From assembly GCA_031256615.1 (NCBI GenBank), contig JAIRQG010000076.1, positions 1-6,571 on the forward strand: 6,571 bases of DNA, read 5' to 3'. This stretch comes from Candidatus Methanoplasma sp. GTDB taxonomy: Archaea > Thermoplasmatota > Thermoplasmata > Methanomassiliicoccales > Methanomethylophilaceae. Positions 1-6,046 of the stretch are shown in pieces; positions within the stretch are counted from its first letter, which is position 1, and every line of letters starts with the position of its first letter. The notes below the pieces were generated by a model. That model saw only the letters and a program-made list of their open reading frames with translations. It searched no databases and was not told the origin of the DNA. The translations under genes were made by a program, and so were the position numbers.

Positions 1-738
1 ATCCATCGGTACCGCGGCCGTAATGCCGGAATCCCTTTTCGTATATGGGCAGCGGGTCTCGCCTTCCGGGATATCTCGGCACACTTCAATGAGCTGATCG
101 ATATCCACTCCGTCGGCCAATCCCTCCATGCCGTCAAACACCTCTTTATCGGATAATCCGTCCGTGCTCAGTCCCAAGAACCTCTCCTGTAACTTAAGGT
201 CCGCATCCCTTCCTATTACTCCCAGCACTTTTATTTTCGAATCGTCCATCGCATCCTTCAGTTTGTTCTCGTGCTGTGTTCCGGATACGTTGTTGAGGAT
301 CACCCCCGCTATTTCTACCTCTTTATCATAAGATCTGAAACCATTCACGATTGCGGCAGCACTCCTTGTAAGCGATCTCGCATTGACCACAAGCACCACC
401 GGGAGTCCCAGCAGTTTCGCTATCTCTGCGGTGGAACCGGAATCATCCTTCCCGGACTGTCCTTCAAATAATCCGCGCACCCCTTCGATGATAGAAATGT
501 CTGCGCCTCTTGACCCATAGACAGCGATATCCCTTACAACCTCCTTTGGCATCATAAAAGAATCCAAGTTCCTGGAGTATCTTCCCGTGGCTGCCCTGTG
601 ATACATCGGATCGATGAAATCTGGACCCACTTTGAACCCCTGTACCTTCATTCCTCTGGAGAGCTTCCTCATAAGTCCCGTGGCAATGGATGTCTTACCC
701 ACACCGGACCCTATGCCTGCTATCACCACCCCTTTCAT
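1..738 (-). CDS. cfbB: Ni-sirohydrochlorin a,c-diamide synthase, N-terminal part (cut by window edge)
   Basis: This is the N-terminal 246 residues of a CobB/CbiA-family glutamine amidotransferase; the rest lies beyond the left edge, and such proteins usually run to well over 400 residues. The translation begins MKGVVIAGIGSGVGKTS, with a P-loop at residues 8-17. KVGPDFIDPMYH (36-47), NLDSFM (57-62) and EGVRGLFEG (85-93) follow, then GSTAEIAKLLGLPVVLVVNA (101-120); all are typical of the ATP-binding dethiobiotin-synthetase-like domain. The visible part stops near the junction to the glutaminase domain, so the catalytic cysteine is not seen. In the F430 pathway CfbB uses ATP and glutamine to amidate the a and c acetates of Ni-sirohydrochlorin. 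The ATG overlaps the cfbD stop as ATGA and is preceded by GAGGGA, with six bases between. By sequence alone, cobyrinate a,c-diamide synthase (CbiA) is an alternative; the surrounding cfb genes decide for CfbB. Confidence 0.93.
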   Translation of the reverse strand, partial: MKGVVIAGIGSGVGKTSIATGLMRKLSRGMKVQGFKVGPDFIDPMYHRAATGRYSRNLDSFMMPKEVVRDIAVYGSRGADISIIEGVRGLFEGQSGKDDSGSTAEIAKLLGLPVVLVVNARSLTRSAAAIVNGFRSYDKEVEIAGVILNNVSGTQHENKLKDAMDDSKIKVLGVIGRDADLKLQERFLGLSTDGLSDKEVFDGMEGLADGVDIDQLIEVCRDIPEGETRCPYTKRDSGITAAVPMD

Positions 739-1805
739 GAGATGTCCCTCAGCATTTCCCTGATCGTATCTCCTGTCTCTGTAGGCACTATCTTCCTGAC
801 GTTCATGACCATCTGATGGGATGATATCTCCCCTACTGCGTCATATCCTTTCGAGAGGTAATTCGATAATTGTCTCGGCTGGTCCGTTATCAGTATTTGG
901 CTTTTGTCCAGGTCTGGATATGCATGAGGTATCCCCGCTATAACGATGAGATCGGGAGAATGTCTGTCGACTGCTTCTTTCATGTCCTCCCCGATCACCG
1001 CATACTCATCCAGACCTCCCACGATATCCGCTGATATCCCTTTCGCGCTCAGTTCCGAAAGAATGTCCGCTGCGTATCCTCTGATCCTCGGGAGCCCTTT
1101 CTGCGGGTCGAGGTTTGCTATGTATACTGCCTTTCCCCCTAATTCTTTACATGCTTGATCTACAGCAAGGAAGAGGTCCGAGAACCGATATGCCAGCTCT
1201 TTCTTTGATATGGATACCACAGCAAGTTTTCCATTATTGGAAAGGCATCCTATGATCTTTTTTGCAACACCCATCTTCGTGGGGCCGTTGGATGGCTGGA
1301 GATACTGAACGGATGCCATTCCCCTTTCCTTCTCCATTTGCGTGGCCATCGATAAAAGATATTTCTGGCGGTCCGCCTCCTCTTTGGGTATCAACCCCGC
1401 CTTTGCCGAGGCTTCGACAGCCATTATTGCTCCTGCCGTGTTGTTTCCCATACAGCCGTGGCAGTCGACTGATACCGTCCTGCAGCCGACGCCTGACCTT
1501 CTTATGGATGCTTCCATATCCTCTCCGATTATCATGCTGGAACATGTCCCGATGACCGCGATCGACCTCGGAGAGAATCTTCTTTCTGCTTCTCTCAGAG
1601 CATCCTCCAACTTACCGGATGCCCCGAATATCAGGTCATCATCATTCATTGCCGTGGTCATGACCCTTATGCCGGCATCTTCTATCATCCTCGATGCCAT
1701 GAATCCGCACCCTGACGGCCCGTGTATGATTACAACATCCACATCAATGTCCCTCAGCATGTACAATGCGGCTATTATCGGATTTGGGCGGGGATGGATA
1801 TTCAC
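735..1805 (-). CDS. cfbD: Ni-sirohydrochlorin a,c-diamide reductive cyclase, NifD-like subunit
   Basis: This 356-residue protein belongs to the nitrogenase component 1-like family in the short form found in methanogens. It pairs with CfbC to reduce Ni-sirohydrochlorin a,c-diamide and close the gamma-lactam ring, giving the seco-F430 intermediate. Visible signatures are HPRPNPIIAALYMLRD near the N-terminus, HGPSGC (28-33) and GTCSSMIIGED (86-96). Candidate Fe-S ligands are Cys33 and Cys88, with further cysteines at 108, 115 and 118; which ones bind the cluster is inferred. There is no sign of the FeMo-cofactor-binding C-terminal domains of true NifD. The start is GTG at 1805, inside a four-base GTGA overlap with the cfbE stop. 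An AGAGGGA ribosome-binding site within the last cfbE codons supports it, and the next residues match the usual family N-terminus. The 3' end overlaps cfbB by four bases. Confidence 0.93.
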   Translation of the reverse strand: MNIHPRPNPIIAALYMLRDIDVDVVIIHGPSGCGFMASRMIEDAGIRVMTTAMNDDDLIFGASGKLEDALREAERRFSPRSIAVIGTCSSMIIGEDMEASIRRSGVGCRTVSVDCHGCMGNNTAGAIMAVEASAKAGLIPKEEADRQKYLLSMATQMEKERGMASVQYLQPSNGPTKMGVAKKIIGCLSNNGKLAVVSISKKELAYRFSDLFLAVDQACKELGGKAVYIANLDPQKGLPRIRGYAADILSELSAKGISADIVGGLDEYAVIGEDMKEAVDRHSPDLIVIAGIPHAYPDLDKSQILITDQPRQLSNYLSKGYDAVGEISSHQMVMNVRKIVPTETGDTIREMLRDIS

Positions 1806-2992
1806 TGATATCCCTCTTTGACCAGCCTTACGACGACGCTTCTTTCATCCGGTATTTCTTCGCCCGCGAGCCGGAATTCCGCGCCCCTCTTTACTGTCAT
1901 TTCTTTCATCTGTTCCGCATCCATCTTTTCGCAGACCTTGATGTTCACTGGATCAAGTATCACAAGTGTGTCTTTGATCACGCCCATTGACTCAAGTGTG
2001 TCCAGGGTCTTGGACAGCGACATATGGGATATCCCAGGGTTTCTGTCCGTTACCTCCCATCCTTTGTCCAAGCGCCTGAGTTCTCCTCTTCCCGGGACCC
2101 CATTAAAAGTCTCCAGCCCCCTGATCACTTGGTCTGATGGGATCTTCATCTCGATGCACGCTTCCAGAACCGCCTCTATCGTGTCCGTGTACTGCAGCTG
2201 CAGATAGCTTCCGGGCAGGCAGAGTTCGTGCCTGCCGCAATAATCTATTGCGATCTTTACCGGCTTCCCTATCTCTGCCTTCCCCAAAACGTTCACTCTT
2301 CCTCCGAAATATATCAGAGGCTTGCCGTATCTGCTCCATATATCAGATTCTGAACGCGGAACTATGTTCTTCCCTTCCGATAATATCGATGCTTTAGCAT
2401 CGGAGGCCTTCCTCGTATTTGCGGCTATACCATAATCCTCTGCGAGATTCGTGATTATCGACAGCTCGGCTTTGCCGCTGCCTCCCAGCGATACTTCGGC
2501 TATCACCGTATCATATCCTTCGGGAAGTCTCAGCAGGGACGGCGGTGCGATGCTGATCCTCTTTTCGATCGCGTGCTCTCCGTCCCTCCACACGCCCTGG
2601 CCCCTTGAGGTGTGCAGGAATATGCTCCTGCCGTCCAGCGACAGGATGTGCGCCAGCAGATAACAGCAACTGGTCTTTCCTTTTACTCCGGTCACCTCGA
2701 TCCTCGATCTCCTTTCCGACAGCTCGCCGACCGCTTCGTGGAATGTTTTCCTTTCGGCGTATTCGACGCCGTTCAGAAACACATCCGGACAATGTACGGG
2801 CATCAAAAGAAGATCATAGCGGCCTCTCGGCACTTTGCGGTGGACAGATATGCCCAGATCTATCATCTCCGATATTACTTCCTCCTTTGCTATGCCATAG
2901 ACATCCACACAGACCGCAGAGTACCCCTTTTTCAGATATTCGGCGGCAAGTATGTTCCCTCCGTGAACCGGGTCCAGTATCAGCACGTTCAT
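1802..2992 (-). CDS. cfbE: coenzyme F430 synthetase (Mur ligase-like)
   Basis: This 396-residue protein resembles MurC/MurF ligases and fits CfbE, which uses ATP to activate the propionate-derived acid of seco-F430 and close the carbocyclic ring, the final step to F430. The ATP-binding loop is TGVKGKTS (residues 101-108), the Mur-type GKT/S signature. It is followed by EVSLGGSG (166-173), likely holding the Mg-binding glutamate, TNLAEDY (181-187), GVPGRGE (298-304) and DRNPGISH (316-323), which corresponds to the Mur DxxxHNP region. The N-terminal hundred residues lack a normal UDP-binding domain, which fits a non-peptidoglycan substrate in an archaeon. The ATG overlaps the cfbA stop as ATGA, with a weak GGGGAAG upstream. 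It sits between cfbA and cfbD. Other archaeal Mur-like ligases (pseudomurein or cofactor ligases) are possible by fold but are not supported by this context. Confidence 0.92.
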   Translation of the reverse strand: MNVLILDPVHGGNILAAEYLKKGYSAVCVDVYGIAKEEVISEMIDLGISVHRKVPRGRYDLLLMPVHCPDVFLNGVEYAERKTFHEAVGELSERRSRIEVTGVKGKTSCCYLLAHILSLDGRSIFLHTSRGQGVWRDGEHAIEKRISIAPPSLLRLPEGYDTVIAEVSLGGSGKAELSIITNLAEDYGIAANTRKASDAKASILSEGKNIVPRSESDIWSRYGKPLIYFGGRVNVLGKAEIGKPVKIAIDYCGRHELCLPGSYLQLQYTDTIEAVLEACIEMKIPSDQVIRGLETFNGVPGRGELRRLDKGWEVTDRNPGISHMSLSKTLDTLESMGVIKDTLVILDPVNIKVCEKMDAEQMKEMTVKRGAEFRLAGEEIPDERSVVVRLVKEGYQ

Positions 2993-3774
2993 GTTGCTTC
3001 CCCATTGCGGATCTTTTCCGCTATTATGTCCGTAAGTCTCGGATCGATCCCGATGGGTGTAGCGTACTTCACCGTCACGCTGCGGCCTTCGTGAACAAAT
3101 GAATCCTCCGTTATGCCGTCCCTGAGCCTTATCTTCCCCGGGACATCGTGCTTCAGGTGGGCACCCAGAGATATGAAAAGCGGCAGAACTATTATTTCTT
3201 CGGCCCCCTTCGATATCATTTCCGAAAATGCATCTTCGACGGCCGGTTCGTCGAATTCGTTGAACGCATACATTACATTGACATATCCCATCTTCTTCAG
3301 TTCATTCGCTTGGAAGAGGATCGTATCTTTATTATGGGGAAGTCTCGACCCATGCCCGATCACCATTATTCCTCTTTTCTCTCCGCCTTTGCTGAGCTCC
3401 TCTATTTTCTCCGACAGAATAGCAGCCAGCCCCGGATCGTTACCGAACGGAGGTTCGTATCTGATGCGTACCCTTTTTCCGTTGACCTCAGTCTCCGCCA
3501 AATATGAATCCTGCGGTATCCTGAGTTTTTCCGGTATGTCTCTTGTTATGTGAAGTCCGGAAGCTATGAAAAAAGGGATTGCCGCCACTTCATCTATCCC
3601 ATCCGCAACCATATCCTCAAGGACATCATTCACAAGCGGATATGTCGTTTTATTGAACCCGATGTAAACGTTCTTGAATCCTTTTTCTTCAAGCCTTTTT
3701 TTCTGCTCTTCCACGACCCATTTATTGTAGTTATATCTGGACCCATGTCCGATTATCATTATTCCTTCTTTCAT
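2989..3774 (-). CDS. cfbA: sirohydrochlorin nickelochelatase, tandem two-domain form
   Basis: This class II chelatase of the CbiX family inserts Ni2+ (Co2+ is also possible for the family) into sirohydrochlorin, the first committed F430 step. From the ATG at 3774 it is 261 residues, about twice the usual 120-145 of archaeal CfbA. It is an internal duplication: GIMIIGHGSR (4-13) is echoed by GIMVIGHGSR (135-144), and FFIASGLHITRDIPEKL by LFISLGAHLKHDVPGKI. The putative metal-site histidines are His10 and His75 in the first half and His141 and His206 in the second, spaced 65 residues apart in both. There is no His-rich loop. A GTG at 3783 would add three residues, but AGGTG lies six bases before the ATG, and the ATG start places the histidines where short CbiX proteins have them. 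The gene overlaps cfbE by four bases. Sirohydrochlorin cobaltochelatase is the main alternative; context favours nickel. Confidence 0.92.
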   Translation of the reverse strand: MKEGIMIIGHGSRYNYNKWVVEEQKKRLEEKGFKNVYIGFNKTTYPLVNDVLEDMVADGIDEVAAIPFFIASGLHITRDIPEKLRIPQDSYLAETEVNGKRVRIRYEPPFGNDPGLAAILSEKIEELSKGGEKRGIMVIGHGSRLPHNKDTILFQANELKKMGYVNVMYAFNEFDEPAVEDAFSEMISKGAEEIIVLPLFISLGAHLKHDVPGKIRLRDGITEDSFVHEGRSVTVKYATPIGIDPRLTDIIAEKIRNGEAT

Positions 3775-3783
3775 ATCAAACAC

Positions 3784-3849
3784 CTATATTCCCGGCAATT
3801 GCAAAGCCGCAGAACCCATACCGGCCGCATGCGCCGAAATGCCCTTCAT
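3784..3849 (-). CDS. possible 21-residue mini-ORF between cfbC and cfbA
   Basis: The gap between cfbC and cfbA is filled exactly by a small open frame. Its ATG shares a base with the cfbC stop (TGATG). It encodes 21 residues beginning [12 protein letters not shown] and ends in TAG at 3786-3784, immediately before the GTG at 3783 and in the same frame as cfbA. No recognised motif is present; the peptide is rich in Ala and Gly. It could be a coupling leader that carries ribosomes from cfbC to cfbA, an N-terminal extension of CfbA if the amber codon is read through, or chance, since 21 codons without a stop are not rare. Confidence 0.25.
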   Translation of the reverse strand: MKGISAHAAGMGSAALQLPGI

Positions 3850-4619
3850 CAAACAATGCGCATGCCCCCTTCATCATCGGATGACAATCCCAAGATCGCT
3901 TCTGCGAGGCCCGCATATATTTTTGAGAGCTGTGAGTCCGGAGCACCTTCCACGACCGTTTTTCCGATGGCCTCGCACTGCTGGACCGTCCTTTCTCTGG
4001 GTATCCTTTTGACAACTGTTGTGCCGATCTCCAGAACAGCCTTGTCGACAATGCTGTCCTCCTCATCGATCCCCCTTGAGTTTTGGATCATCCCCCTAAG
4101 AGTTGCGTATCCCACATCTTTCAGATCGGATATCGCAGTTGCAATATTGTTCGCCGCATACAGCGACATCATCTCGCCTGACGATACTATGAAAACATCC
4201 TTCGCATAGCCATTCCTTATAGGCATGGCAAATCCCCCGCATACAACATCACCCAGCACATCATATATCAGAACATCCGGAGATATCGTTTCGATGATGT
4301 TGTTCTTCTCCAGCTGTTCAAAGGCGGCTATGATGCCTCTGCCCGCACAGCCTGATCCTGGTCTCGGCCCTCCGCATTCAGCGCAATAACACCCTTCCGA
4401 TCCCCTTGATATGGCATCGTGAACGGGCCTTCCGTTTTTCATGGCATCCAATATGGTCATGTTAGATGCGCCGCCAAGCAGCAGTTTGGTGGAATCCGCC
4501 TTCGGATCGCAGCCTATCTGCAGCACTCTGTAGCCTTTTTTTGATAAGGAAACAGTGATATTCGATGCAACCGTGGATTTACCAATGCCGCCTTTGCCAT
4601 AGAGTGCTATTCTTCGCAT
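3849..4619 (-). CDS. cfbC: Ni-sirohydrochlorin a,c-diamide reductive cyclase, NifH-like iron protein
   Basis: This 256-residue NifH/BchL-family ATPase would act as the reductase that passes electrons to CfbD, with ATP hydrolysis, during reductive cyclisation. The P-loop GKGGIGKST spans residues 8-16, and the switch I-type GCDPKADST spans 36-44. The two cysteines expected to bridge a 4Fe-4S cluster between subunits are Cys91 in [13 protein letters not shown] (83-95) and Cys127 in [16 protein letters not shown] (120-135). Three more cysteines (77, 79, 82) lie just before the first ligand. The length is slightly below that of NifH, and the C-terminus is short. It is first in the operon; the ATG at 4619 has no Shine-Dalgarno sequence, and a TATA-like box about 25 bases upstream suggests a leaderless mRNA. 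Annotation as nitrogenase iron protein would be misleading: no nif genes are present and the partners are cfb genes. Confidence 0.94.
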   Translation of the reverse strand: MRRIALYGKGGIGKSTVASNITVSLSKKGYRVLQIGCDPKADSTKLLLGGASNMTILDAMKNGRPVHDAISRGSEGCYCAECGGPRPGSGCAGRGIIAAFEQLEKNNIIETISPDVLIYDVLGDVVCGGFAMPIRNGYAKDVFIVSSGEMMSLYAANNIATAISDLKDVGYATLRGMIQNSRGIDEEDSIVDKAVLEIGTTVVKRIPRERTVQQCEAIGKTVVEGAPDSQLSKIYAGLAEAILGLSSDDEGGMRIV

Positions 4620-4639
4620 AATATTGTATAATTAATTTC

Positions 4640-4647
4640 ATATTTAG
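4640..4647 (-). promoter_or_regulatory. candidate TATA box of the cfb operon
   Basis: On the minus strand the box reads CTAAATAT, centred about 25 bases before the A of the cfbC ATG. This is the usual archaeal distance from TATA box to transcription start. With no Shine-Dalgarno sequence in the intervening bases, the transcript probably starts at or very near the ATG. Other AT-rich words a few bases upstream could serve instead, so the exact box is uncertain. Confidence 0.45.
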
Positions 4648-4660
4648 TAATATTTATTAC
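4647..4660. repeat. short palindrome upstream of the cfb promoter
   Basis: GTAATA-TT-TATTAC is a perfect inverted repeat with six-base arms and a two-base centre. It directly abuts the candidate cfb TATA box on its upstream side, where an activator or repressor could touch the TBP/TFB complex. Its left arm resembles the half-site seen at the importer promoter. The composition is so AT-rich that chance is a real possibility. Confidence 0.35.
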
Positions 4661-4763
4661 CCTATTTCGTGTTATTAAATATTTGATTGTTTTAATGTTA
4701 TTCTTACTATTTTTCATGGCCAGCGGATGAATTGATACCTGGGTTCCATGGTCTTATTTTTGG

Positions 4764-4792
4764 AGTAACATTAAATAGAAATTCGTGTTACT
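4764..4792. repeat. inverted repeat flanking the importer promoter (operator candidate)
   Basis: AGTAACA (4764-4770) and TGTTACT (4786-4792) are perfect seven-base inverted arms separated by 15 bases, so their centres lie 22 bases (about two helical turns) apart on one DNA face. They bracket the candidate TATA box and end eight bases before the ATG, a good position for a dimeric repressor to block transcription. The regulator is unknown; metal-responsive control would fit the neighbouring genes. Confidence 0.45.
4771..4777 (+). promoter_or_regulatory. candidate TATA box of the importer operon
   Basis: TTAAATA is centred 26 bases before the A of the ATG at 4800, the expected archaeal spacing to a transcription start. 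No Shine-Dalgarno sequence precedes that ATG, so a leaderless transcript beginning at the start codon is likely. This spacing also argues against the alternative GTG start at 4785, which would lie upstream of the transcript. Confidence 0.5.
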
Positions 4793-4799
4793 GTATCTC

Positions 4800-6023
4800 A
4801 TGAGCAACAAAATCATTGCAGTGGCGGCCGTAGTTATTTTGGCCGTGGCTGCAGTTGGAGTTTATGCTGTTATATCCGATGACAGCAGTAAAAATGATAT
4901 GAGACCAAACACGGCCGGACAAATGGTAACAGATGCCGTGGGCAGGACCGTTACCGTGCCGGATACACTGAGCAACGGCATTGTGACGATCGGAAGCTCC
5001 GGACCTCTTAGATTTCTCTCATGCTTTGATGTCTATGACCTGGTGATAGAGGTCGATAAAGGAGATGTGACCGATAATAAGAACGGGAGAGCATACTCCT
5101 ACGCTTATGCGTACGACAATCTTACCAGATATCACGCGGATAACGCACTTGAATCGGGAACGGCCGAGGACATCGGGAATCTGAACCCAAGCTTGGTGAT
5201 AGTTCAGGAAAGTGTCTGGACAAGCTATACTGACAATTGCATGGTTCTTGCCAGCAGATGTACCTTGGCTGTCATAAAAGCACAAAGCATGACCACGATG
5301 TGGAATGACGACTATGGGCTGTCGGGGGACATGAAGGACACATTCAACCTCCTCGGAACATTGCTGGGCAAGAAGGACAAAGCTGCTGAGATAATAACAG
5401 GGATAGAATCAATACTGAAAGATATTCGATCATTGGCTGGGGTCTCTTCCAAGAACGTATATGTCGCAGGTGTGACCATCAGCGGCAGCAACACTCTGAA
5501 CACAACCTTCCCCGTATACATGCCCCTCTCTCTTATCGACGGGAACAACGCATACAACGGAACATCCACAGCCAGCAGAGTAACTTTGAATGTAGAGGAC
5601 TTTTCAAAAATGAATATCGATCTGGTTGTAATAGATCCCTCATCATCAGATAAGATGATAGAGCAGGACAGTCAGCTTGTTCTGCAGTACCTATACAAAC
5701 TGAACAACAACAGTACTGCTGGCGATGATGTAAGGATGTACATCACTGTTCCCATCGTCTGGGACAGTATTAATTACGACTGCGCTCTGGCAAGTGCGTA
5801 CTACCTCACATACCTCCTTTACGGTACGCTCAGCCACGATGATGTCTTGAAGAAGATCAATAACATCTTCACTGCGTTCTATGGCAGCAAGGGGAAGAAT
5901 GTGCTTGAAGACATGTCAAAATTCTTCGTGCAGAAGTCGTCTGCGAACAATGTTGAACTTCCCCTTCTTGAAGAGGTTACGATCAAACTCGTGAATGGGA
6001 CCTACTACGTTGTCGCGGCCTGA
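4800..6023 (+). CDS. metal-chelate/cobalamin-type ABC transporter substrate-binding protein, membrane-anchored
   Basis: This 407-residue protein resembles the Peripla_BP_2 (FepB/BtuF/CeuE) family that delivers siderophores, cobalamin, heme or metal chelates to FecCD-type permeases. The N-terminus has one hydrophobic segment (about residues 5-25, IIAVAAVVILAVAAVGVYAV) followed by a polar linker. No lipobox cysteine is seen, so it is probably held by an uncleaved N-terminal anchor. The ligand-binding domain opens with VTDAVGRTVTVPD (43-55) and GIVTIGSSGPLRFL, the standard family start. Later, IGNLNPSLVIVQES and MNIDLVVIDPSSS are the strands expected at the cleft. Four cysteines and two histidines occur, but no metal-binding cluster stands out. 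I chose the ATG at 4800; a GTG at 4785 would add MLLYL but conflicts with the TATA spacing. The gene is divergent from cfbC and 23 bases ahead of a permease. Nickel, a nickelophore or a corrinoid are plausible ligands; this is inferred from context only. Confidence 0.85.
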   Translation: MSNKIIAVAAVVILAVAAVGVYAVISDDSSKNDMRPNTAGQMVTDAVGRTVTVPDTLSNGIVTIGSSGPLRFLSCFDVYDLVIEVDKGDVTDNKNGRAYSYAYAYDNLTRYHADNALESGTAEDIGNLNPSLVIVQESVWTSYTDNCMVLASRCTLAVIKAQSMTTMWNDDYGLSGDMKDTFNLLGTLLGKKDKAAEIITGIESILKDIRSLAGVSSKNVYVAGVTISGSNTLNTTFPVYMPLSLIDGNNAYNGTSTASRVTLNVEDFSKMNIDLVVIDPSSSDKMIEQDSQLVLQYLYKLNNNSTAGDDVRMYITVPIVWDSINYDCALASAYYLTYLLYGTLSHDDVLKKINNIFTAFYGSKGKNVLEDMSKFFVQKSSANNVELPLLEEVTIKLVNGTYYVVAA

Positions 6024-6035
6024 AACCTATTTAGC

Positions 6036-6043
6036 GGGGGGAT
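6036..6043 (+). promoter_or_regulatory. ribosome-binding site of the permease gene
   Basis: A purine-rich GGGGGGAT lies in the 23-base gap before the permease, three bases ahead of ATG 6047 and six ahead of ATG 6050. It does not clearly choose between the two adjacent start codons. Its presence contrasts with the lack of such a site at the first gene of the operon. Confidence 0.5.
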
Positions 6044-6046
6044 AGG

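Larger units (their letters stand above)
4620..4799. other. divergent promoter region between the cfb operon and the importer operon
   Basis: These 180 bases hold no credible gene. The 80 bases next to cfbC are very AT-rich compared with the coding DNA. Both outward promoters fit here, together with repeats of a TGTTAyT/ArTAACA-like half-site. The middle part (about 4710-4760) is less AT-rich and shows nothing I recognise. No tRNA, no terminator hairpin and no riboswitch-like fold was seen. Confidence 0.75.

Noticed and set aside
1342..1821. A 159-codon plus-strand open frame opposite cfbD
   Set aside because: Antisense to the conserved NifD-like core (GTCSS and GPSGC regions), with no motif of its own and no promoter or ribosome-binding site.
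3776..4066. A 96-codon minus-strand frame overlapping the 3' end of cfbC and crossing the gap, considered as a frameshifted CfbC tail
   Set aside because: CfbC is complete with a natural C-terminus and near-normal length; the alternative frame does not continue any NifH-family motif.
3550..4209. A 219-codon plus-strand open frame antisense to cfbA and cfbC
   Set aside because: It lies opposite two strongly supported genes and its translation shows no recognisable domain; it is a shadow of their codon pattern.
3849..4619. Nitrogenase (nifH) or chlorophyllide reductase (bchL) as the identity of the iron protein
   Set aside because: The neighbours are cfbA, cfbE, cfbD and cfbB, the NifD-like partner is the short CfbD type, and no nif or bch genes are present.
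4764..4792. A classical NikR operator
   Set aside because: The arm sequence is similar to NikR half-sites I recall, but the two halves are in reversed order, and no regulator gene is in the window.
4785..4799. GTG at 4785 as the start of the substrate-binding protein
   Set aside because: It has no ribosome-binding site, lies within the inverted repeat and is only about 11 bases from the candidate TATA box, so it would be upstream of the expected transcript start. ATG 4800 fits better.
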